Shown: positions 1 to 6,445 of the stretch, one piece after another
Position numbering within the stretch: position 1 is the first letter of the stretch
Layout: each line of letters opens with the position of its first letter
NCBI GenBank assembly: GCA_965368335.1
Contig: CBDUMN010000111.1
Location: 1-10,539 of the forward strand
Origin: CBDUMN01 sp965368335
Lineage (GTDB): Bacteria > Pseudomonadota > Alphaproteobacteria > Rhodospirillales > JAPHRK01
Direction: 5' to 3'
DNA length: 10,539 nucleotides
The notes under the pieces: generated by a model
What the model was told of the DNA's origin: nothing
The model's input: only the letters and a program-made list of their open reading frames with translations
The model's database searches: none
Made by a program: the position numbers and the translations under genes

Positions 1-1
1 C

Positions 2-727
2 GCCGACCCGCGTTTTCTCGACGATCTTCGCGCCCTTGCCGGACGCTATGACGCTCCGTGGGGCAATCGCCTGATTGAGGAATATTTTCGGGACGGCGAC
101 TACGTCCAAAATCCAACCTGGACCGTCGCCAGCGGATCGTTTTCAGTTGGCTATGACGGGCTAAAGAGCGCCGTCAATGTTCAAACCGTTCAGCAGGAAC
201 AGCCACACAAACTTAAAAACCGAGATATCGCCATCGCCCTCTTGGGGCAAATGTTGAATCAGGGATCGGGGGCCAGCAACCAGCAAGCGGCTCCGGAACC
301 AACCCAGCCAGAAGGCCCAGCGGAAATTTTCCTGACCACCACCATCAACAACGCTTTTTCTTTCACCGCTTCACTGACCGGCGCAGGAGAGAGCGGCGGC
401 ATTGTTTTCGGCCTTTACCAAGGCTCCCAACGCCAAACCGGTTATTGGCTCTACGCTATTCCCGGACGCGGAATCGAACTCCTGAAAATTTCCAGCCGTG
501 GCGCGGTTACCCTGGCTCGTAGCGACGCAAGCCTGGCTATCAACGACGGCAAGAAACACCGTTTGGGCTGGGCGCGCGGCCAAACCGGCGCAATGACCGT
601 TTCTCTGGACGGTCAGGCCCTTTTCAAAGCCACGGATACAGGATTCCGCCAAGCCTTCGACGGCGTCAGCCTAATCAACAGAGGCGGTTCCTATAGTCTA
701 CACAGTCTGGTTGTCGACGGTGGTTAA
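2..727 (+). CDS. 3' part of an unrecognised protein with a probable LamG/concanavalin-like domain
   Basis: The reading frame is open from base 2 of the window to the TAA at 725-727, so the true start lies upstream and 241 residues are visible. A TTG at 242 could open a shorter frame, but the frame continues upstream with coding character, so I treat it as internal. The visible part begins with a charged stretch, then a segment reading DGDYVQNPTWTVASGSFSV. Next comes a Q/P-rich low-complexity linker (about residues 85-100), then about 130 residues of alternating beta-strand-like sequence with repeated G/S turns, ending in SLHSLVVDGG. That pattern resembles LamG or 3-keto-disaccharide-hydrolase jelly-roll domains, which often bind or hydrolyse glycans. 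The fold call is from general sequence character, not a diagnostic motif. Localisation cannot be judged because the N terminus is missing. The gene is followed 16 bases later by the end of the convergent TetR gene. Confidence 0.6.
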   Translation, partial: ADPRFLDDLRALAGRYDAPWGNRLIEEYFRDGDYVQNPTWTVASGSFSVGYDGLKSAVNVQTVQQEQPHKLKNRDIAIALLGQMLNQGSGASNQQAAPEPTQPEGPAEIFLTTTINNAFSFTASLTGAGESGGIVFGLYQGSQRQTGYWLYAIPGRGIELLKISSRGAVTLARSDASLAINDGKKHRLGWARGQTGAMTVSLDGQALFKATDTGFRQAFDGVSLINRGGSYSLHSLVVDGG

Positions 728-743
728 CCCTTCATCACATTGC

Positions 744-1346
744 TTAGGGTCTTAGCCTATCGATCTGGATCAATAGCCCCTTGACGCAATCGGCGATTAA
801 TTCCCGGTCCTGGGTCGCCTTACCCAGCCCCATGGCCCCTTCTATAGCGGCAACGAGGACGGTTGCCGTGCGTTCCGTATCCACTTCACCCAGCACGGTG
901 CCATATTGCTGCCCCGCCCGCAAAGCTTTGGCCAGCCCCTTGCGCCAGTAACGGTAGATACCTTCGATACGCTGACGAAATCCCTCATCAACCGCCGACA
1001 TTTCCTGGGCCAGATTGTTGAGCGGGCAGCCCAGACCGATCATTTCACGGGACAGATTGCGCAACCGCGACTCGATCATCTCCTTCAACACAGGCACTGG
1101 GTCGTTGTCATTTTCAAACGGCGCCAACCACCACTGATCCACATAGGCCGTCAGCATTTCATCGGCAATGGCATAGCCGAGCGCCATCTTGTTTGGGAAA
1201 TGATGATACATAGCCCCTTTCGTCACCCCGGCCGCTTGCAGGATATCATTGAGACCAACGGCCTGGAATCCGTGTCGGTGAACGGCTTCAAAGGCCGCCT
1301 CCAAGATGCGTTGCCGAGTTTCGGCTGGGTTGCGCTTTCTTTTCAT
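744..1346 (-). CDS. TetR-family repressor, NemR/AcuR-like
   Basis: This is a 200-residue transcriptional repressor of usual TetR length. The N-terminal helix-turn-helix spans about residues 10-55 (TRQRILEAAFEAVHRHGF, then AAGVTKGAMYHHFPNK), the classic TetR DNA-binding signature. The effector domain contains GLGCPLNNLAQEMS around Cys107, followed by DEGFRQRI. This is the pattern of NemR/AcuR-type regulators, in which a cysteine at this place (Cys106 in E. coli NemR) senses electrophiles. A sensing role here is inference. I chose the ATG at 1346 over the upstream TTG at 1382: the family begins a few residues before the ETRQRIL helix, and a promoter and operator fit immediately upstream. An imperfect palindrome covers the start codon and suggests autoregulation. 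The gene is divergent from NAD kinase, so it could also affect that gene, but no second operator was seen there. Confidence 0.9.
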   Translation of the reverse strand: MKRKRNPAETRQRILEAAFEAVHRHGFQAVGLNDILQAAGVTKGAMYHHFPNKMALGYAIADEMLTAYVDQWWLAPFENDNDPVPVLKEMIESRLRNLSREMIGLGCPLNNLAQEMSAVDEGFRQRIEGIYRYWRKGLAKALRAGQQYGTVLGEVDTERTATVLVAAIEGAMGLGKATQDRELIADCVKGLLIQIDRLRP

Positions 1347-1382
1347 ACCGACCAGTATGCAGGAAAGGCTACATAACTGCAA
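1344..1382 (-). promoter_or_regulatory. Candidate TetR promoter with overlapping operator; possibly leaderless
   Basis: On the minus strand, TTGCAG (1377-1382) is followed after 17 bases by CATACT (1354-1359), a plausible -35/-10 pair. The ATG begins only 7 bases after the -10. The sequence CATACTGGTCGGTATG (1344-1359) has perfect 5-base outer arms (CATAC/GTATG) and covers both the -10 and the start codon. As I recall them, operators of NemR/AcuR-type repressors share the central GGTCGGT-like core. No Shine-Dalgarno sequence fits between -10 and ATG, so a leaderless transcript is likely if this promoter is used. Both boxes are only partial consensus matches. Confidence 0.45.
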
Positions 1383-1480
1383 CTCAAGCAGTATTTCAGC
1401 CGATTCGTGGGTTGTTGTGGAAAGTATTCATGAGTTCGGTATACTTGCAGGATTGACGGCAACCGGGAACGATCCAGCCT

Positions 1481-2245
1481 ATGGCGGACAAGAAAATCGC
1501 CTTCGTGGCAGCCCATCACGACGAAGCGCGGCAAGCCCTGCGGGCGCTGGCCCATCAGTATGGCAATACACCGCCCGAGGAAGCCGATATTATCGTCGCG
1601 CTCGGCGGTGACGGTTTTATGCTGCGCACCGCCCACGCCCATATGGGAAAGCGACCGATTTACGGGATGAACCGGGGGTCGGTCGGCTTCTTGATGAATG
1701 CCTATAACGACAAAGACCTCATCGAGCGACTCGAACAGGCCCAGGATTTTCGCCTGCACCCCCTGCGCATGATTGCCGAAACCGCCGATGGCGAACGCCA
1801 GGAACATCTCGCCATCAACGAGGTTTCCTTATTCCGTGAGACTGGGCAGACCGCCCATATCCGAATCAGCATCGATGGCAAACAGCGCCTTGAAACACTG
1901 GTGTGCGATGGCGTCCTGGTTTGCACCCCTGCAGGCAGCACCGCCTACAACACCTCAGCCTACGGCCCTATCCTGCCGCTTGGCTCAAAGGTGCTGGGAC
2001 TAACGGCGATTAGCGCTTACCGGCCGCGCAGATGGCGTGGAGCCATCCTGCCGCACAAGGCCAAGGTGGTTTTCGAATGCATCAATACCGATAAACGCCC
2101 CGTCCGGGCGACCGCCGACTTTACCGAAGTGGAAAACGTTCGGCGCGTCACAGTCAAAGAAGACCGGACCACCGGCCCGGTCTTGCTTTTCGACCCCGAG
2201 CACAATCTTGAGGAACGGATATTACGAGAGCAGTTCCAGGATTAG
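1481..2245 (+). CDS. nadK: NAD kinase
   Basis: NAD kinase phosphorylates NAD to NADP in the cytoplasm, using ATP or polyphosphate, and so sets the NADP(H) pool. The 254-residue length is normal for alphaproteobacterial enzymes. Diagnostic motifs are in order. The nucleotide-binding GGDG is at residues 42-45 (IIVALGGDGFML). NRGSVGFLMN lies near 64-73. The NE pair is at 113-114 (AINEVSLFRE). The glycine-rich CTPAGSTAYNTSAYGPI segment is near 148-163. The following RPRRWRGAILP is characteristic of alphaproteobacterial NadK. The ATG at 1481 begins directly before the first beta strand (KIAFVA). The ribosome site is weak (a GGGAA about 12 bases upstream). A TATACT at 1440-1445 might be a -10 box, but its best -35 partner (TTGTGG, 1415-1420) is 19 bases away. 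The gene is divergent from the TetR gene and ends 21 bases from the convergent SDR gene, with no clear terminator between them. Confidence 0.96.
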   Translation: MADKKIAFVAAHHDEARQALRALAHQYGNTPPEEADIIVALGGDGFMLRTAHAHMGKRPIYGMNRGSVGFLMNAYNDKDLIERLEQAQDFRLHPLRMIAETADGERQEHLAINEVSLFRETGQTAHIRISIDGKQRLETLVCDGVLVCTPAGSTAYNTSAYGPILPLGSKVLGLTAISAYRPRRWRGAILPHKAKVVFECINTDKRPVRATADFTEVENVRRVTVKEDRTTGPVLLFDPEHNLEERILREQFQD

Positions 2246-2266
2246 GAACCACTCCACCTACCCTTT

Positions 2267-2986
2267 CTAGATATATTGCCCGGCATCGACGCGGATGACT
2301 TCACCGGTAATCATGCGCGCGCCATCCGATAACAGGAACAGGACGGCATTGGCGATATCTTCCGGCAAGGCCAACTCGTTCATCACGGTTTCTTCCAGCG
2401 CCTTGTCCAGATATTGCTGTGGCAACTGCTTGGCCATTTCGGTCAGCACCATACCCGGAGCGACAGCGTTTGCGGTGACACCCTTGCGGCCAAATTCGCG
2501 GGCCGCCGTTTTAGTCAGGGTGATCATGCCGCCCTTAGCCGCCGTATAGTTGGCTTGACCAAACTTGCCGCGCAGACCATTGATCGACGTGATATTGACG
2601 ATTCGCCCGCCGCCTTCGGCCCCCATGCCGGGCGCAGTGGCGCGGATGGTGTTGAAAGCACCGGTCAGATTAACCCCGATAACGGCATTCCAATCTTCAT
2701 CGGTCATCTTGGCGATCGATTTATCCCGGGTGATCCCTGCGTTGTTGACCAACAAAGTTACCTGCTTGCCAATAGCCTCGACGGCGGCTCCGACACTGCT
2801 TGAGTCCGAAACGTCGACTTTATGGAAGATCAACCCATCGACCGGCTTATCGGGCTCAGCCCAATCGAAAACATGGACCTCCGCTCCACCGACAGCCAAA
2901 GCATCGGCAATCGTCCGTCCAATTCCCTGAACGCCGCCAGTCACAACGGCAACCTTGCCGCTGAAATCAAAACCCGAAATCGTCAT
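2267..2986 (-). CDS. SDR-family dehydrogenase, FabG/3-hydroxyacyl-CoA dehydrogenase-like
   Basis: This is a 239-residue classical short-chain dehydrogenase. The cofactor motif TGGVQGIG is at 16-23 and NNAG at 81-84. The catalytic set is N106, S134, Y147 and K151 (YTAAK). The C-terminal ITGEVIRVDAGQYI resembles FabG and acetoacetyl-CoA reductases. At the end of the second beta strand an aspartate (D41, in HVFDWAE) occupies the position that usually selects NAD(H) over NADP(H). An NAD-linked hydroxyacyl-CoA dehydrogenase is therefore as likely as a biosynthetic FabG; the exact substrate cannot be read from sequence. I chose the ATG at 2986 over an in-frame TTG at 3001, because AAAGGGTGG then lies at ribosome-binding distance. 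No partner genes of fatty-acid or polyhydroxybutyrate synthesis are adjacent. The gene is divergent from the GNAT gene across about 220 bases. Confidence 0.9.
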   Translation of the reverse strand: MTISGFDFSGKVAVVTGGVQGIGRTIADALAVGGAEVHVFDWAEPDKPVDGLIFHKVDVSDSSSVGAAVEAIGKQVTLLVNNAGITRDKSIAKMTDEDWNAVIGVNLTGAFNTIRATAPGMGAEGGGRIVNITSINGLRGKFGQANYTAAKGGMITLTKTAAREFGRKGVTANAVAPGMVLTEMAKQLPQQYLDKALEETVMNELALPEDIANAVLFLLSDGARMITGEVIRVDAGQYI

Positions 2987-3018
2987 TTTCCACCCTTTCA
3001 ACCCTTGACCAACTGATT

Positions 3019-3040
3019 AATTGGTATTATGGTACCGATT
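3019..3040. promoter_or_regulatory. Imperfect inverted repeat, candidate operator upstream of the SDR gene
   Basis: AATTGGTATTATGGTACCGATT is a 22-base imperfect palindrome with 16 of 22 positions symmetric, including TTGGTA...TACCGA half-sites separated by six bases. It lies 33 bases upstream of the SDR start codon. On the minus strand its centre contains CATAAT, which could serve as the -10 of the SDR promoter, although no good -35 was found. The form suits a dimeric TetR- or GntR-type repressor, but which one is unknown. The rest of the 2987-3205 gap holds a short palindrome (GTTTAATAAAC, 3109-3119) and nothing else I could assign. Confidence 0.35.
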
Positions 3041-3205
3041 TATTGCTTTAAGCCTATTCGCTCACTCGCCGCCTGTCAAGGAAGGCCGGACGACATCAGA
3101 GAGAATTGGTTTAATAAACAGGAACTAAAGAGCTTTTCTTGCAGGACCGCCGTTTGTCGGACACCATACGATAGATTGCCGTTTTGATCAGGGGGGAATT
3201 AGAGA

Positions 3206-4186
3206 ATGTCGAATATATCTTACCGGTCCCTCAAGCCCGAAGACTTGGACCGGGTCGTTGAAATTGACGTCACCGTCGGTGGACGGTCGCGCCAGGGCTT
3301 TTTCGAAAAACGCCTTGCTGCGGCACAGGCGAAACCAGACGATTTTTTCACCTGCGCAGCCATGGATGGCGACAAATTGGTCGGCTTCCTGTTTTCCCGT
3401 GTTCAGCAGGGCGAGTTCGGCGGCACCCAGCGGGTCGCCATCATCGATATTGCGGGCGTTGATCCTGCCGCCCAAGGCAAGGGCGTCGGGAAAGGACTCC
3501 AGGACGGTCTGGAAACCCGCTTAAAGAAAGCCGGTATCACGAACCTGCGCACCCAGGTCGAATGGACCGACGGCGATTTGGTCGGCTATTTCGCCGCCAT
3601 GGGCTTCTCCCTGTCGCCGCGCACCATTATCGAACGCGACTGTTCGGCACTGGAAGAAGAGGTAGAGGTCGACATCGATCGCCCGGTCGATGCCGGATGG
3701 GAAGACCATAGCGATTCAAACGGCGACGATTTCGCCGCCCTCTCACGCGACCGCGTACTGGTTCGCTCCATGACCGAAGAAGATTTGGCCTCCGTTACTC
3801 GCATCGACGGCAAGCTGACCGGACAGGATCGTAGCGCTTATTACCAGAGCAAGATGGCCGAAGTGATGGGCGAAACGGGTATTCGGGTCTCTCAAATCGC
3901 CGAAATGGACGGTGCGGTTGTCGGCTATGTAATGGCCCGTGTAGATTATGGTGAATTCGGCCGCGCTGAGCCTGCGGCTGTTATGGATACCATTGGTGTC
4001 CATCCGGCTTATGCCAACGATGGCATTGGCCACGCTTTGCTCTCCCAACTTCTGGCCAATCTGTCCACTCTGCGTGTGGACACCATTCGAACCCAGGTCA
4101 GCTGGAAGAACTTTGCCTTGCTCAAATTCCTCGGCGATTGCGGCTTCGCGCCCTCACAACGCCTTGTCCTTGCCAAGGAATTCTAA
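3206..4186 (+). CDS. Tandem-GNAT acetyltransferase
   Basis: The product has 326 residues and consists of two GNAT N-acetyltransferase domains, about residues 4-145 and 184-326, joined by an acidic linker (about 148-178, rich in E and D). The repeats are clearly related: both contain GEFG (69-72, 249-252), a VDPAAQ/VHPAYA strand-loop, and RTQVEW/RTQVSW (115-120, 295-300) followed by a GF near the end. Domain 1 keeps the acetyl-CoA loop pattern Q/R-x-x-G-x-G/A as QGKGVG (90-95). In domain 2 the equivalent is ANDGIG (270-275), which lacks the leading Q/R, so one site may be weakened or specialised. GNAT enzymes transfer acetyl from acetyl-CoA to amines or protein N termini; the substrate is not predictable here. 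The ATG at 3206 follows a purine-rich GGGGGGAATTAGAGA. The gene appears monocistronic and ends before a strong terminator. Confidence 0.85.
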   Translation: MSNISYRSLKPEDLDRVVEIDVTVGGRSRQGFFEKRLAAAQAKPDDFFTCAAMDGDKLVGFLFSRVQQGEFGGTQRVAIIDIAGVDPAAQGKGVGKGLQDGLETRLKKAGITNLRTQVEWTDGDLVGYFAAMGFSLSPRTIIERDCSALEEEVEVDIDRPVDAGWEDHSDSNGDDFAALSRDRVLVRSMTEEDLASVTRIDGKLTGQDRSAYYQSKMAEVMGETGIRVSQIAEMDGAVVGYVMARVDYGEFGRAEPAAVMDTIGVHPAYANDGIGHALLSQLLANLSTLRVDTIRTQVSWKNFALLKFLGDCGFAPSQRLVLAKEF

Positions 4187-4216
4187 ATAAGAAGAAACGA
4201 CCCTCCCTGAAGACCG

Positions 4217-4258
4217 AAAAGGCGTGGATGAACCCTGCATCCGCGCCTTTTCACTTTT
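4217..4258 (+). terminator. Intrinsic terminator after the GNAT gene
   Basis: Two 14-base arms, AAAAGGCGTGGATG (4217-4230) and CATCCGCGCCTTTT (4238-4251), pair fully if one G-U pair is allowed. The loop is seven bases (AACCCTG), and CAC then TTTT (4255-4258) follow. The hairpin lies about 30 bases after the GNAT stop codon and separates it from the kinase gene. The A-rich 5' side gives it some bidirectional potential. Confidence 0.88.
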
Positions 4259-4339
4259 AGGGTCTCCATAAAACCTTGGAAAACCTCAGTTCCCCCCCTA
4301 TCCTATTAGAAATAAAAATTAAATCTCGAGGGAAACGTC

Positions 4340-4371
4340 TTAAAAGCTAACGAGGATAAAAATTATAATTT
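4340..4371 (+). promoter_or_regulatory. Candidate sigma-70 promoter of the histidine kinase gene
   Basis: A perfect TATAAT (4364-4369) is preceded after 18 bases by TTAAAA (4340-4345, four of six -35 matches). The -10 lies inside a perfect 12-base palindrome, AAATTATAATTT (4360-4371). The expected transcription start is around 4375-4378, giving a leader of only about 12 bases before the TTG start of the kinase. The surrounding 4260-4388 stretch is AT-rich and contains no other gene. Confidence 0.5.
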
Positions 4372-4388
4372 CTTGATGGGTAGCTGAC

Positions 4389-6368
4389 TTGGCGGCTTTA
4401 TATTTTTTTTATGGCCTTTCTTTTTTCGTATTAGGTCTTGTCCTGTTGATCCGAGATGTTCCGGTCAGCTTAAGGGGCTTACGCCTTCCTCTGCGCCTAT
4501 TCGGCCTTTTCGGTCTTCTTCATGCGATCAACGAATGGCTGGTCATGGCCAAGTTTTCGACCTTACCGGAAACCATCCCTGCCCTTGCTCCCCTCATATC
4601 GTTCTTCGGCGGCTTTTCTTTTCTCATTTTACTGTATTCCGGCTACAGCTTCATTGTTCCCAACCACTTGAGAACAAACCGTATTTACACGATTCCGCTC
4701 ATTCTAAGCAGCCTACTCTGGGGTGGTGCTTATCTTGGGAGTCTTCAGGGAATCTGGAGTTTCGACTCGGCGGATCTTATCTCACGCTGGGTGCTCGGCG
4801 CTCCAGGCGCTTTCCTTACCGGGCTTGGGCTGATTGCAATCGGCACAAAAACCGCCCTAACTTTTCCTCATGCCCGCGCTTTCAACAAAACCATTAAGCT
4901 GTCGTCGTGGCGCTTCAAAACAGCATTGAATGTTGCTGGCGGCGCGACAATTGTTTACGGCCTCAGCACCTTCTTAGGGCCGCACATGGACTTTGTTCCG
5001 GCTTCCTTTATCAACGAAGAAAATTTCACCCGGCTTTTCGGCATTCCCGTTCAAGGCCCACGGATGGCTCTCGCCTTCATCCTAGCCTTAATGATGATAC
5101 TTTGGCTCCGCAGCCTCCAACATATTGAGCTGGAAGAAATGGAGATGGCGATCGAGGCCAGAACGAAAGAACTGAGCATTCTCAACGAAAACCTCAACCA
5201 CGCTTTGAAATCCGCCGAAAAAGCCAACAAGGCGAAATCCGACTTCCTGGCCAGCATGAGCCACGAACTGCGCACCCCATTAAATGCAATCCTCGGCTTC
5301 GCCCAGCTCATTAAGATCGATTACAAAAACCCACTTTCAAAACGGCAAGACGAAAGCATCAGCCACATTGTCGAAGGCGGTCAGCATCTTCTTGAGCTGG
5401 TCAACGATATTCTCGACTTAGCGCGTATTGAAGCTGATCGAATCGACTTTAGCGTCGATGAAATCAATGCCGCCCCCATCATCCAAGACTGTCTCTCACT
5501 CATTGAGCCGCTGGGGCAGGAAAAAGACATTCATTGGGAAATACCGAACCTAAACGCCCAGTCTATTGACATTCGCACAGACAGAGTGCGCTTTAAACAG
5601 ATCTTGATCAATCTTCTGTCCAATGCCGTAAAATATAACAAGCAAGGTGGGGCCATTCGCATCGCATTGGACATAACGTCCAGTGAATTCCTAAAGGTTT
5701 CCGTTGTCGATACGGGGCCCGGTATTCCCTATGAAAAGCTGAGCGACGTTTTCAATATGTTTCAACGCCTTGAAAGCAATCCGATGATTAGCCAAGAAGG
5801 GACAGGCATTGGCCTAACCGTCTCCAAACTACTGATCGATAGATTGGGAGGGCGAATCGGAGTGGAGAGCGCTATCGGAAAAGGCAGCACCTTCTGGTTT
5901 GAGCTTCCTCTGGCCGCAAACGATGAAATTATCATCTGGGATGACTCGTATAGCATCGGAATAGATCGCATCGACAAGGATCACCAGAATCTTATCCTGC
6001 TACTTAACAAAACCGTTCATAAATCCCTGCCCAAAACTGAGATCAACGACATCATTCTCGACCTCATCCGCTATACGCAGTACCACTTCTCCCGCGAAGA
6101 GGCGTTAATGGAGTCGATCAATTACCCTGCACTTGCCGATCATCGCGAGCAACACCGACGCTTCATCCTAAAGGTGGAAAAAATGGCCGGTAAGTGGTTC
6201 AGCCAGCAAAACGCCGAAACCCTTGCCGAACTCCGCCGACTGCTCAAAAAGTGGCTGATCGAGCATATCTGTAAATCAGACAGCGAAATCGGAGCCTTCA
6301 TACAATCAACGGAAGACGAGAAGCCCCCCTTGCTGGCGCTGGAAGAAAGCGGAAATCTGTCTGCTTAA
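4389..6368 (+). CDS. Membrane histidine kinase with C-terminal hemerythrin domain
   Basis: The 659-residue product starts with about seven hydrophobic helices (roughly 4-21, 34-52, 65-88, 99-118, 134-155, 177-196, 223-241), a membrane sensor module I cannot name. A coiled-coil linker (about 243-285) follows. The kinase core is complete: H-box SHELRTPLN with phosphoacceptor His292, N-box NLLSNAVKY (408-416), G1 DTGPGIP (441-447), F-box FNMFQRL (455-461) and G2 GTGIGL (471-476). Residues about 515-638 form a bacteriohemerythrin domain with all seven di-iron ligands in canonical spacing: H532, H566 and E570 (HFSREE), H585 and H589 (HREQH), H626 and D631 (HICKSD). Such domains bind O2 reversibly and could report O2 or redox state to the kinase. 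There is no receiver domain, so a separate response regulator is needed and none is nearby. The TTG at 4389 is the only start after an in-frame TGA at 4374; its ribosome site is weak. The gene converges on the benzoyl-CoA reductase operon. Confidence 0.93.
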   Translation: MAALYFFYGLSFFVLGLVLLIRDVPVSLRGLRLPLRLFGLFGLLHAINEWLVMAKFSTLPETIPALAPLISFFGGFSFLILLYSGYSFIVPNHLRTNRIYTIPLILSSLLWGGAYLGSLQGIWSFDSADLISRWVLGAPGAFLTGLGLIAIGTKTALTFPHARAFNKTIKLSSWRFKTALNVAGGATIVYGLSTFLGPHMDFVPASFINEENFTRLFGIPVQGPRMALAFILALMMILWLRSLQHIELEEMEMAIEARTKELSILNENLNHALKSAEKANKAKSDFLASMSHELRTPLNAILGFAQLIKIDYKNPLSKRQDESISHIVEGGQHLLELVNDILDLARIEADRIDFSVDEINAAPIIQDCLSLIEPLGQEKDIHWEIPNLNAQSIDIRTDRVRFKQILINLLSNAVKYNKQGGAIRIALDITSSEFLKVSVVDTGPGIPYEKLSDVFNMFQRLESNPMISQEGTGIGLTVSKLLIDRLGGRIGVESAIGKGSTFWFELPLAANDEIIIWDDSYSIGIDRIDKDHQNLILLLNKTVHKSLPKTEINDIILDLIRYTQYHFSREEALMESINYPALADHREQHRRFILKVEKMAGKWFSQQNAETLAELRRLLKKWLIEHICKSDSEIGAFIQSTEDEKPPLLALEESGNLSA

Positions 6369-6388
6369 AGGGCATCCCCATTCCACAA

Positions 6389-6419
6389 AAAAACCCGGCG
6401 AATAATCCGCCGGGTTTTT
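6389..6419. terminator. Bidirectional intrinsic terminator between kinase and ferredoxin genes
   Basis: The arms AAAAACCCGGCG (6389-6400) and CGCCGGGTTTTT (6408-6419) are perfect 12-base complements around a seven-base loop. The left side has a longer A run (6387-6393) and the right side a T run, so the hairpin has a U tract in both directions. It lies 20 bases after the kinase stop and 26 bases after the ferredoxin stop, and should end both convergent transcripts, including the benzoyl-CoA reductase operon. Confidence 0.93.
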
Positions 6420-6445
6420 CGTATTCGGTTGAAACCGAAAGATGC

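Noticed and set aside
725..752. Possible terminator between the first gene and the TetR gene (ACCCT...AGGGT)
   Set aside because: Five-base stem with a 14-base loop and no T run; too weak to call.
2267..3001. Longer SDR start at the TTG at 3001
   Set aside because: It adds MKGWK before the normal family start and would consume the AAAGGGTGG ribosome site used by the ATG at 2986.
3109..3119. Short palindrome GTTTAATAAAC upstream of the GNAT gene
   Set aside because: Only five-base AT-rich arms and no supporting promoter element nearby; likely chance.
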